Assembly (NCBI RefSeq): GCF_022352215.1
Contig: NZ_JAKRWF010000001.1
Coordinates: 558,001-622,000 of the forward strand
DNA: 64,000 nt
Source: Flavihumibacter cheonanensis
GTDB taxonomy: Bacteria; Bacteroidota; Bacteroidia; Chitinophagales; Chitinophagaceae
Reading direction: 5' to 3'
Part shown: one piece after another, positions 35,010-43,375 of the stretch
Layout of the letters: every line of letters begins with the position of its first letter
Position numbering within the stretch: the stretch's first letter is position 1
Notes under the pieces: generated by a model
What the model saw: only the letters and a program-made list of their open reading frames with translations
Told to the model about the DNA's origin: nothing
Databases searched by the model: none
Translations under genes and position numbers: made by a program

Positions 35010-37127
35010 ATGAAATTGTTCCCGGAGTCGGCAATTGTACAGCTGGAGTTTGATAAAATCAGGACCCTTTTAGAAGCGCATTGTAAAACTGAATATGCCC
35101 GCCTGAAAGCGCAGGATCTTCGCATCCATACCAGGTTATCTTATATAGAAACAGAATTGCGTCAGACGCATGAATACCGGGGATTATTGCAGCACGCTGT
35201 TTATTTTCCCAATGAGTTTATCGCCAACCTATCCAAAGAATTAAAACTGCTGGGAATCCCGGGTGCGGTTTTATCCGGAGAGCAGTTTGTGCAGGTGAGA
35301 AAACTGGCCGAGAATATGGAGCGTCTCTTTCGCTGGTTTGACAAAGAACGCAGAGAAACTTATCCCGGTTTAACCCAGGTAATTGAAAACAGCTATTACG
35401 AAAAGTCAATTCAGGTTGCGATCAATGAGGTGCTGGATGAAAATGGCAATGTGCTGGATAATGCCTCCGAGGAATTGAGAAGGATCCGGATCAGCCTCTA
35501 CAAAAAACGAAACGATCTGCGAAGAGTTTTTGAACGCATCATACAGAAATTGAATAAACAGGGATACCTCGCAGATATCGAAGAATCCTTTCTGAATGGC
35601 AGAAGAGTAGTGGCTGTATTTGCTGAGCAAAAACGATTGATTAAAGGAATTCTGCACGGCGAAAGCGATACCAGGAAAACAGCCTTCATTGAACCGGAAG
35701 AAACCATCGAACTAAATAACGAAGTGTATTCACTGGAAAATGAAGAAAGCAGAGAAGTATACCGTATTCTACGCAGCTTAACAGCGCAATTATCATCACA
35801 TGCACCCTTGCTGAATACCTATTTGCAGATCTGTGGTGAATTTGATTTTATCCGTTCAAAAGCAAGGTTTGCTCAGGATTATAACGGAGAGTACCCGGTG
35901 GTGCTGGACAAAGCGCATATTCACCTGGTGAATGCTTATCATCCGCTCCTGTATCTCTATAATAAACGCACGGAAAAACCAACCATTCCGGTAACACTGA
36001 CTCTGGATGATAAAAACCGGATACTGGTAATCAGTGGTCCCAATGCCGGAGGAAAAACGGTAACCATGAAAACGGTTGGACTAACCCAGATGATGGTGCA
36101 GGCCGGATTACTAGTGCCTGTGCACCCCTCCTCAGTTTTTGGCATCTTCAAACAGCTCATGATTCATATCGGAGATACACAAAGTCTCGAATTTGAATTG
36201 AGTACCTATAGTTCGCACCTCAAAAACATGAAACATTTTATGGAGGTAGCGAATGGCAAAACCTTGTTCTTTATTGATGAACTGGGAAGCGGATCCGATC
36301 CCAACCTGGGAGGCGCCTTTGCAGAAGTGATCATGGAAGAACTTGCGCGTAAGCATGCCATGGGAATAGTAACCACGCATTACCTGAATCTGAAAGTAAT
36401 GGCGAATAAAACGCCGGGTATTATCAATGGAGCGATGGCCTTCGATGAGGAGAATCTGTTACCTATGTACAAACTCATCATCGGCAAACCGGGCTCTTCC
36501 TATACCTTTTCAATTGCACAGCGCATCGGGCTGGATAAGCGATTGATTGACCGGGCCAGGAGTATGGTGGATGAAGATCATTTCCGCCTGGACAAATTGC
36601 TGAACAGAACTGAACAGGACCTTCGGGAGCTGGAAAAAAAAGAAAAGGAACTCAACAAACTGCTGCGTGAAAATGAAAAGTTGAAAAAGGAAATGGAGCA
36701 GGTGATGGATAAAGAAAAACATCGCCAGCAGGTAGAGTTACTGAAGCAGCAGAACAAGATCACAGAAGACCGCATCGCTTATCTTAAAGATATGGAGCGC
36801 AAGATCAAACAGATCTTGCTGGAATGGAAAAAAACAGAAAACAAGGAGAAAGTGATGAAGGAAATGTTCTCCCTGCTCTTTAAGAAGGATGATCAGAAGG
36901 TAGTCAATAAACTGCAGAAAAAAATTGAATCCAAATTTGATGAAATCACTGGTGAGATTGCTGTCGGCAGCAAGGTTAAAATGAAACGCAATCACCAGGT
37001 TGGGCAGGTAATTGAACTCCGGGGTAAACGCGCGGTTGTAAAAATAGGGCTCTTGCCCATGCAGGTAGATCTGAAGGACCTGGTGATGGTGAGGGAGAAG
37101 GAGGAAAAAGTGAAAGGTGAAAGGTGA
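35010..37127 (+). CDS. mutS2: MutS2-type ATPase without Smr domain
   Basis: A MutS-family DNA-binding ATPase. MutS2 acts in recombination suppression and ribosome rescue in Bacillus; the role here is inferred. The N-terminal clamp and lever helices precede the ATPase: GPNAGGKTVTMKT (Walker A, Gly343 onwards), LFFIDELGSGSDP (Walker B) and VTTHYLNLK. A long coiled-coil follows (about 510-620), then a KOW-like beta domain near the end (VGSKVKMKRNHQVGQVIEL). The C-terminal Smr nuclease domain of canonical MutS2 (about 780 residues) is missing. The last residues VKGER and the TGA stop are encoded by the heptamer array, so some truncation by the repeat is possible. Confidence 0.88.
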   Translation: MKLFPESAIVQLEFDKIRTLLEAHCKTEYARLKAQDLRIHTRLSYIETELRQTHEYRGLLQHAVYFPNEFIANLSKELKLLGIPGAVLSGEQFVQVRKLAENMERLFRWFDKERRETYPGLTQVIENSYYEKSIQVAINEVLDENGNVLDNASEELRRIRISLYKKRNDLRRVFERIIQKLNKQGYLADIEESFLNGRRVVAVFAEQKRLIKGILHGESDTRKTAFIEPEETIELNNEVYSLENEESREVYRILRSLTAQLSSHAPLLNTYLQICGEFDFIRSKARFAQDYNGEYPVVLDKAHIHLVNAYHPLLYLYNKRTEKPTIPVTLTLDDKNRILVISGPNAGGKTVTMKTVGLTQMMVQAGLLVPVHPSSVFGIFKQLMIHIGDTQSLEFELSTYSSHLKNMKHFMEVANGKTLFFIDELGSGSDPNLGGAFAEVIMEELARKHAMGIVTTHYLNLKVMANKTPGIINGAMAFDEENLLPMYKLIIGKPGSSYTFSIAQRIGLDKRLIDRARSMVDEDHFRLDKLLNRTEQDLRELEKKEKELNKLLRENEKLKKEMEQVMDKEKHRQQVELLKQQNKITEDRIAYLKDMERKIKQILLEWKKTENKEKVMKEMFSLLFKKDDQKVVNKLQKKIESKFDEITGEIAVGSKVKMKRNHQVGQVIELRGKRAVVKIGLLPMQVDLKDLVMVREKEEKVKGER

Positions 37128-37236
37128 AAAGTGAAAGTAAGTCAAAGGTGAGAGGTCAAAGGTGAAAAAGGAGTCTACCCCCTTTTCACCTTTCACTTTT
37201 CACGATCTTTCACCTCTCACTTTTCACCTTTCACGT
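37107..37236. repeat. Head-to-head heptamer arrays filling the mutS2-CBS convergent gap
   Basis: The left array (37107-37169) has nine 7-mers such as AAAGTGA, AAGGTGA, TCAAAGG and TGAGAGG. A spacer of about 12 bases follows. The right array (37182-37236) has complementary units CTTTTCA, CCTTTCA, TCACCTC and TCACCTT. The two halves form a long imperfect inverted repeat. The left half supplies the end of mutS2; the right half abuts the TAA stop of the CBS gene. Confidence 0.85.
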
Positions 37237-37668
37237 TTACGAGTGTATATACGATTGCAAATGCGAAATTGTTTCTTCCTGGTTAGCAATCACCGCTTTG
37301 ATTACGTCGTTCACGGATATAATACCAACTAAATAATTATTGTTGAATACCGGCAGATAGCGGATGTTGTTGGCAGACATTAGCTGCATACATTCGTCAA
37401 TGGTGCTATCCGGACTAATACGCGGCAGGTCAGTAGACATAATATCATGTACGCGGGTATCTGTGGAGGATTTACCTTTGAGGATTACTTTACGCGCATA
37501 ATCACGCTCGGTAAGAATTCCATTGTATTGTCCATCGGCATCAATAACGAGGATGGATCCAATGTTGTGATCGCTCATGATCTTGAGCGCATCAAGTACG
37601 GTTGTGTTGGGAACCACACTAACCAGGTGCCTGTTCTTTCGGGCGAGGATGTCTGCTACTTTTTTCAT
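37237..37668 (-). CDS. CBS-domain pair protein
   Basis: A 143-residue protein made of two CBS domains: SVVPNTTVLDALKIMSDHNIGSILVID and SPDSTIDECMQLMSANNIRYLPVF. Pairs of CBS domains form a Bateman module that binds adenine nucleotides or other ligands and usually regulates a partner. Standalone versions are common. There is no fused enzyme or channel. The gene is convergent with mutS2, and the whole gap is occupied by the heptamer arrays. It is divergent from the GH63 gene with a 98-nt gap. Confidence 0.9.
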   Translation of the reverse strand: MKKVADILARKNRHLVSVVPNTTVLDALKIMSDHNIGSILVIDADGQYNGILTERDYARKVILKGKSSTDTRVHDIMSTDLPRISPDSTIDECMQLMSANNIRYLPVFNNNYLVGIISVNDVIKAVIANQEETISHLQSYIHS

Positions 37669-37766
37669 ATCGAAACTTTAGAGTTCCCTTTAAGTTACAT
37701 ATTTATTCCGATAATACGAAACGCAGGGGAGTCCTTATCTTTACTGCTGAACCGAAACGAGAATAG

Positions 37767-40379
37767 ATGAACGAAGAGCAGCAACGACTTAATGATCCGA
37801 AATGGAAAAGGTGGGGCCCCTATGTGTCTGATCGTCAATGGGGTACAGTTAGAGAAGATTATAGTGAAGATGGAAATACCTGGGAATATGTTACCTACGA
37901 TATGGCCCGATCCTATGCTTATCGATGGGGAGAAGATGGTATTGGCGGCATATCGGATCATCACCAGACACTTTGTTTTTCATTGGGGCTCTGGAATAAA
38001 AAAGATCCCTGGATTAAGGAGCGCTTGTTTGGTCTTACTGGTCCGAGGGGTAACCATGGGGAAGATGTAAAGGAACTCTATTATTACCTGGATTCCACCC
38101 CTACCCATTCCTATATGAAGATGTTGTATAAATATCCTCAGCAGCCCTTCCCATACGACTTATTGTATGCTGAAAATGATCGCAGAAGCAGGGAAGAAGC
38201 AGAATATGAATTGCTGGATACGGGCATCTTTGACAACGGAGACTATTTTGATGTTTTCATTGAATATGCGAAAGCTAGTCCGACTGATATTCTTATCAAA
38301 ATTTCAGTAGCGAACCGCCACAAGGAAGCCGCCGGGATTTCCTTGTTGCCCACTCTTTGGTTTCGAAATACCTGGTCCTGGGGACGCGACGACTACAAAC
38401 CAGATATGCATGCGGAGGGCAGCAATATCATCGCCAATCACCGTAAGATGGGAACCTATCACCTTTATTGCAATGGGAACCCGGAACTACTGTTTTGTGA
38501 AAATGAAACCAATGCAAAACGACTCTACGGAAAAAAAGGAATTCAATCCTATGCAAAGGATGGGATCAATGATTATATCGTTCAGCGAAAAAGAACCGTA
38601 GTAAATAAAGCTAAAACCGGAACCAAAGCTTCAGCCCATTACAACCTAATGCTTCGGGCAGGCGAAACCGTTAGTTTGCAATTAAGGTTGAGTAAGGAAG
38701 CGCTGGATTATCCTTTTCATGATTTTGATGCCATCTTCTGGCAGCGTCTTGCTGAAGCAGATGGTTTTTACGCAGATAAACAGCGCGTGGTTTTATCGCA
38801 GGAAGATCGTATGATTCAGCGGCAGGCATTTGCCGGCATGCTCTGGAGCAAACAATTCTATTATTTTGATGTGGAGCAATGGATGCAGGGGGATCCCAAT
38901 AAGCCAGCACCCTTTAACAGGGCCTGGGGCCGGAACAATGATTGGACGCATCTAAACAACGCGGATATTATTTCCATGCCGGATAAATGGGAATATCCCT
39001 GGTATGCAGCCTGGGACCTGGCTTTTCACTGCATACCACTGGCATACCTGGACGCCAGTTTTGCAAAAGGTCAGATCAGTTTGCTTACAAAGGAATGGTA
39101 CATGCATCCCAATGGACAGTTACCTGCCTATGAATGGAATTTTGGTGATGTAAATCCACCCGTTCATGCATGGGCAACCTGGCGGGTGTATGAAATTGAT
39201 AAGATTAATAATGGCGGGGTAGGTGATCTTAAATTCCTGGAATCAGTTTATCATAAACTTCTACTGAATTTCACGTGGTGGGTTAACCGAAAAGACCACG
39301 ATGGTAATAATATCTTCCAAGGAGGATTCCTTGGACTGGATAATATTGGTGTCTTTGATCGCAGTGCGCCTTTGCCCGGTGGCGGACACCTGGAGCAAAG
39401 CGATGGCACTTCCTGGATGGCGATGTATTGTCTTAACCTGTTGCGCATGTCACTGGAACTGGCTAAGCACAATCATGTGTATGCAGATATGGCGACGAAG
39501 TTCTTCGAACATTTTGTTTATATCGCCAAAGCTATGAACAGTTTTGGAGCCAAAGGAAACGGCTTGTGGGATGAGGAGGATCAGTTTTATTACGATGTGC
39601 TTAAAAAACCGGATGGGTCGGAACAAACACTCAGAGTGCGTTCCATGGTCGGAATTATTCCTCTTTTTGCAGTAGAAGTGATCGAGCATGAGCTCTTTCA
39701 GCAAATCCCGGAATTCGTGGAAAGGATGGATTGGTTTTTGAAAAATAAATCCGCGTATGCCTCTGTAATTTCCGAATGGTCAAATATGCTTTCCAATTCC
39801 AAGCACCTGCTTTCCCTGATCCGGGCGGATAAACTGGTTGCAATATTGACCCGGCTTTTGGATGAGACAGAGTTTTTGAGTGACTACGGATTAAGAGCGC
39901 TTTCCAAATACCATGAAGATCATCCCTATGAGATCAGGGTGGACGGGAATCGCTTTGGTGTGAAATACCTGCCAGCAGAATCGGACAGCAGCATGTTTGG
40001 AGGCAATTCCAACTGGAGGGGGCCAATCTGGTTTCCGCTTAACTACCTGTTGATTGAATCGCTTCAACGCTATCATTTCTATTATGGTGATGCATTAAAA
40101 GTTGAATATCCAACCGGTAGCGGAAAATTCCTGAACCTCGACCAGGTAGCAGATGAAATTTCCAGTCGCCTTCTGAAAATATTCAGAAGAGATGATCAGG
40201 GAAGAAGAGCCGTATTTGGTCACTATGACCTGTTGCAGAAAGATCCCTATTTCAAGGATTATATGCTATTTTATGAGTACTTCCATGGCGATAATGGAAG
40301 GGGTGTGGGTGCTTCCCATCAAACCGGGTGGACCGGACTTGTATCTAAATTATTACACCCAAGGCATCCCGGAACATGA
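37767..40379 (+). CDS. GH63-like glucosidase
   Basis: An 870-residue member of the (alpha/alpha)6-barrel glucosidase group, similar to mannosyl-oligosaccharide glucosidase and mannosylglycerate hydrolase-like enzymes. It has KWKRWGPYVSDRQWGTVREDYSEDG at the N-terminus, WAWDLAF-like WYAAWDLAFHCIPLAYLD in the catalytic barrel, GQLPAYEWNFGDVNPPVHAWA, and FGGNSNWRGPIWFPLNYLLIESL near the end, all characteristic of GH63 from bacteria. No signal peptide is seen, so it is cytoplasmic. The substrate is probably an alpha-glucoside. It is coupled by ATGA overlap to the P1 peptidase gene. Confidence 0.85.
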   Translation: MNEEQQRLNDPKWKRWGPYVSDRQWGTVREDYSEDGNTWEYVTYDMARSYAYRWGEDGIGGISDHHQTLCFSLGLWNKKDPWIKERLFGLTGPRGNHGEDVKELYYYLDSTPTHSYMKMLYKYPQQPFPYDLLYAENDRRSREEAEYELLDTGIFDNGDYFDVFIEYAKASPTDILIKISVANRHKEAAGISLLPTLWFRNTWSWGRDDYKPDMHAEGSNIIANHRKMGTYHLYCNGNPELLFCENETNAKRLYGKKGIQSYAKDGINDYIVQRKRTVVNKAKTGTKASAHYNLMLRAGETVSLQLRLSKEALDYPFHDFDAIFWQRLAEADGFYADKQRVVLSQEDRMIQRQAFAGMLWSKQFYYFDVEQWMQGDPNKPAPFNRAWGRNNDWTHLNNADIISMPDKWEYPWYAAWDLAFHCIPLAYLDASFAKGQISLLTKEWYMHPNGQLPAYEWNFGDVNPPVHAWATWRVYEIDKINNGGVGDLKFLESVYHKLLLNFTWWVNRKDHDGNNIFQGGFLGLDNIGVFDRSAPLPGGGHLEQSDGTSWMAMYCLNLLRMSLELAKHNHVYADMATKFFEHFVYIAKAMNSFGAKGNGLWDEEDQFYYDVLKKPDGSEQTLRVRSMVGIIPLFAVEVIEHELFQQIPEFVERMDWFLKNKSAYASVISEWSNMLSNSKHLLSLIRADKLVAILTRLLDETEFLSDYGLRALSKYHEDHPYEIRVDGNRFGVKYLPAESDSSMFGGNSNWRGPIWFPLNYLLIESLQRYHFYYGDALKVEYPTGSGKFLNLDQVADEISSRLLKIFRRDDQGRRAVFGHYDLLQKDPYFKDYMLFYEYFHGDNGRGVGASHQTGWTGLVSKLLHPRHPGT

Positions 40380-41536
40380 GACTAATTATTCGGTTACTCC
40401 CGGCTGTGAGTATGTTGTTTCCTTTGCTGCTGCATGCGCAGGAAAAGCCGGACCCTACTGCACCAAAAACAGCCCGCGAGTTGGGGTTGGAAATTGGTGT
40501 AATGGCAACCGGAAAATGGAATGCCATAACAGATGTTACTGGAGTTAAAGTAGGGCATCATACACTTGTTCAGGGTGATTCAGTTCGGACAGGTGTAACC
40601 GTTATCCTGCCACATAGTGGCAATCTGTTCCAGGAAAAAGTTCCGGCAGCCATTTTTGTTGGCAATGGATTTGGTAAACTAGCTGGTTCAACACAGGTAA
40701 TGGAACTCGGTAATTTGGAGACTCCGATCGCGCTCACTAATACACTTAGTGTTCCGGTTGCGATGCAGGCATTGGTAAACTATACGCTGCGGCAAACCGG
40801 CAATGAATCGGTGCAGTCGGTGAATGCATTGGTTGGAGAAACCAATGATGGATGGTTAAATGATATCCGGGGCATGCATCTGAAAGAGGAACATGTTTTC
40901 AAAGCAATTGCGGCAGCTGATTCCGGGAAAGTGGCACAGGGAAATGTAGGAGCTGGCACAGGAACCGTTTGTTTTAATTTTAAAGGAGGGATTGGTACTT
41001 CCTCCCGGGCACTTCCCTCCAGTTTGGGGGGATATACAGTGGGTGTTTTGGTTCAAACCAATTTTGGGGGTGTGTTACAAGTGGATGGTATCCCGGTTGG
41101 GGAAATCTGGAATCAGTTTTCATTTAGTAATCACCTGCAGAATCGGGTGGATGGCTCCTGCATGATTGTGGTGGCAACTGATGCACCAATTGATGCCAGT
41201 AACCTGGAACGACTTGCCAAAAGGGCATTTATGGGACTTGCCAAAACCGGTGGAATAGCTTCCAATGGAAGCGGTGATTACGTAATTGCTTTTTCCACAT
41301 ACAAAGGCAATCGGATTTCCCATATCTCAGACAACCCGGTGCAAGTCATCCAAAACCTTAGTAATGAAGGAATGTCGCCCCTTTTTATGGCTGCTATAGA
41401 AGCCACTGAAGAAGCTATTCTTAACTCCCTATTCATGGCAGTAACAGTCAAAGGGTATAAAGGAAGAACCATATCGGCTATACCCCTGCCCAAAATGCAG
41501 CAGCTATTAAAAACCTATCATAAAATACCCAAATGA
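40376..41536 (+). CDS. P1-family aminopeptidase (DmpA-like), secreted
   Basis: An N-terminal-nucleophile peptidase of family S58/P1 (DmpA, L-aminopeptidase/D-esterase). A signal peptide (MLFPLLLHAQ) gives export. ITDVTGVKVGHHTLVQGDSVRTG is the family N-terminal signature, NGFGKLAGSTQVMELG follows, and FKGGIGTSSR (Ser209/Ser210) marks the self-cleavage and nucleophile site. NGSGDYVIAFST lies in the C-terminal part. 386 residues is normal. It overlaps the GH63 gene by four bases and the aminotransferase gene by four bases, so one transcript and coupled translation are probable. It might release N-terminal residues from peptides. Confidence 0.88.
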   Translation: MRLIIRLLPAVSMLFPLLLHAQEKPDPTAPKTARELGLEIGVMATGKWNAITDVTGVKVGHHTLVQGDSVRTGVTVILPHSGNLFQEKVPAAIFVGNGFGKLAGSTQVMELGNLETPIALTNTLSVPVAMQALVNYTLRQTGNESVQSVNALVGETNDGWLNDIRGMHLKEEHVFKAIAAADSGKVAQGNVGAGTGTVCFNFKGGIGTSSRALPSSLGGYTVGVLVQTNFGGVLQVDGIPVGEIWNQFSFSNHLQNRVDGSCMIVVATDAPIDASNLERLAKRAFMGLAKTGGIASNGSGDYVIAFSTYKGNRISHISDNPVQVIQNLSNEGMSPLFMAAIEATEEAILNSLFMAVTVKGYKGRTISAIPLPKMQQLLKTYHKIPK

Positions 41537-42351
41537 ACTACGCCTGCATCAATGGAGAATTCTGCAACACTGATAATGCGATGATCGGTATCCAGGATAT
41601 GGCCCTGCAAAGAGGATATGGTATGTTTGATTTCTTCAAGGTAATGGGTCGACAACCGGTATTTCTGGATGACCACCTGGAACGTTTTTGGGAATCAGCA
41701 CGTTTATTACGGTTGCCCTTACCTGTTAGCAGGGAAGAGTTAACCAAACAGATTTACCAATTGATTGAGATGAATCAATGGGTGGATGCAGGCATCCGGA
41801 TGACGCTTACTGCGGGATATGCACCGGATGGTTATTCCATTCATGAGCCGAATCTATTGATGAGTGGACAATCTGTTCAACTGCCGGATACCCTGTCAGA
41901 AAAGGGCATCCGGTTATTTTCGTATGCACATCAGCGCCAGTTGCCATTGATAAAATCCATTGATTATCTGATGGCCGTTTGGATACAGGATGAAGTGAAA
42001 AAAGCAGGAGCCGATGAGGTGCTTTATCATCAGGGGGGCTGGATCAGTGAATGTCCGAGGGCCAATATCTTCCTGGTTACTGCAGCAGGTGTACTGGTTA
42101 CACCTGGTGAGCAGGTTTTACAGGGAATAACCAGAAAAAAAATTCTGGAGGTGGCTGAAAAGGTCACCAGCGTTGAAACCCGGCCTGTTCACCTGAATGA
42201 GTTCAAAACAGCAAGGGAAGCGTTTATTACCAGTACCACCAAATTGCTAACTCCGGTTGCTGTTGTAGACGGAATACCGGTAGGAACTGGCGGTCCGGGT
42301 GAACTAAGCCGCGTTTTATTTGATGAATACTCCAAGTTACTACCGGCATGA
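41533..42351 (+). CDS. Class IV aminotransferase (PLP-dependent, D-amino-acid or branched-chain type)
   Basis: A fold-type IV PLP enzyme of 272 residues. The PLP lysine is Lys141 in LPLIKSIDYLMAVWIQDE; the typical CPRANIFLVTAAGVLVTPGEQVLQGITRKKILEVAE follows, where family members read GSSSNIF. The Ser-rich ITSTTKLLTPVAVVDG corresponds to the phosphate-binding loop. Whether it makes D-amino acids, branched-chain amino acids or 4-amino-4-deoxychorismate-derived products cannot be told. It is coupled by ATGA overlaps to both neighbours. Its place next to an aminopeptidase suggests peptide or amino-acid metabolism, by inference. Confidence 0.85.
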   Translation: MNYACINGEFCNTDNAMIGIQDMALQRGYGMFDFFKVMGRQPVFLDDHLERFWESARLLRLPLPVSREELTKQIYQLIEMNQWVDAGIRMTLTAGYAPDGYSIHEPNLLMSGQSVQLPDTLSEKGIRLFSYAHQRQLPLIKSIDYLMAVWIQDEVKKAGADEVLYHQGGWISECPRANIFLVTAAGVLVTPGEQVLQGITRKKILEVAEKVTSVETRPVHLNEFKTAREAFITSTTKLLTPVAVVDGIPVGTGGPGELSRVLFDEYSKLLPA

Positions 42352-43334
42352 ATCGCATCGACCGACTAACAGCTATATTAATCCAGTTGCAATCCCGGCG
42401 GCTTGTAAAGGCGCAGGACATTGCCAGCAGGTTTGGTATCAGCCTGCGCACAGTCTACCGGGATATCAAAGCAATTGAAGAATCAGGCGTACCCGTAATC
42501 GGGGAAGCAGGACAGGGATATAGTATTATGGAAGGATACCGGCTTCCTCCCGTTATGTTCACCAAGGAAGAAGCAATCTCTTTTCTTACAGCAGAAAAGC
42601 TGATGGAGAAGTTTACCGATGCTGGATCCAGAAATGCTTTTCAATCAGCAATGTACAAAGTGAGGGCTGTTTTGCGATCCAGTGAAAAAGACCTGCTTGA
42701 AAATATGGAAGGGTATATAGAGGTATTGAGTCAGCGTGGTTCCTTATCAGAACAACCGGATCTGAAATTACAGCAAACTATTTTAAACAGTGTGGCTTCA
42801 AAAAAAGCAGTTTCCATCCGTTATTTTTCCAACTATAAAAGAGAAAAGACCACTCGGATTATCGAACCGCTGGGGTTGTTTTTTATGGGCGGACAATGGC
42901 ATCTGATTGCTTATTGCAGGATGCGGGCCGACTACCGGGATTTCAGGCTTGACCGCATCGAAGGCCTGCAACTTACAGACGATTCATTTACCAAACAGCA
43001 TATCAGTCTCCAGGAATATATCAGGAAATCAGAATCAGAACATCCTATAGAGGAAATCATCATTCGTATTCCGAAAAAATACCTCCATTACCTGGGCGAT
43101 CAGAAATTTTATATGGGTCTGATTCGCGAAACAGATCTTGGGGATGAAATGGAATTGCAATTCATGTGTCCCTCCTTAATGGGATTTGCCCGCTGGGTGA
43201 TCATGTTCGGAGATATTGCAACCATTTTACATCCGGAAAAGCTGAAGCAGGACGTTTATACCATCGCTGCCGGAGTTCAGGGTAAAATAGAAGCAGCATC
43301 TGATACTTTAGAGCAGCCCTCCACGAGCATTTAA
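42348..43334 (+). CDS. WYL-domain transcriptional regulator
   Basis: A 328-residue regulator with an N-terminal winged helix (LTAILIQLQSRRLVKAQDIASRFGISLRTVYRDIKAIEESG, HTH_11 type), a WYL ligand-binding domain (about residues 140-215, including VSIRYFSN and WHLIAYCRMRADYRDFRLDRIEGLQ) and the C-terminal WCX extension. WYL proteins sense nucleotides or other small ligands and often repress their own operon. It is the last gene of the four-gene ATGA chain (GH63, P1 peptidase, aminotransferase, WYL), so it is probably a local regulator. A gap of 41 nt precedes the GH20 gene. Confidence 0.9.
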   Translation: MNRIDRLTAILIQLQSRRLVKAQDIASRFGISLRTVYRDIKAIEESGVPVIGEAGQGYSIMEGYRLPPVMFTKEEAISFLTAEKLMEKFTDAGSRNAFQSAMYKVRAVLRSSEKDLLENMEGYIEVLSQRGSLSEQPDLKLQQTILNSVASKKAVSIRYFSNYKREKTTRIIEPLGLFFMGGQWHLIAYCRMRADYRDFRLDRIEGLQLTDDSFTKQHISLQEYIRKSESEHPIEEIIIRIPKKYLHYLGDQKFYMGLIRETDLGDEMELQFMCPSLMGFARWVIMFGDIATILHPEKLKQDVYTIAAGVQGKIEAASDTLEQPSTSI

Positions 43335-43375
43335 GGCTTGTATCCTCCTAATTTTACAGGATTTAATTTCTGAGT

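Noticed and set aside
429-37236. CRISPR array
   Set aside because: Units are 7 bases with no spacers, and no cas gene is present.
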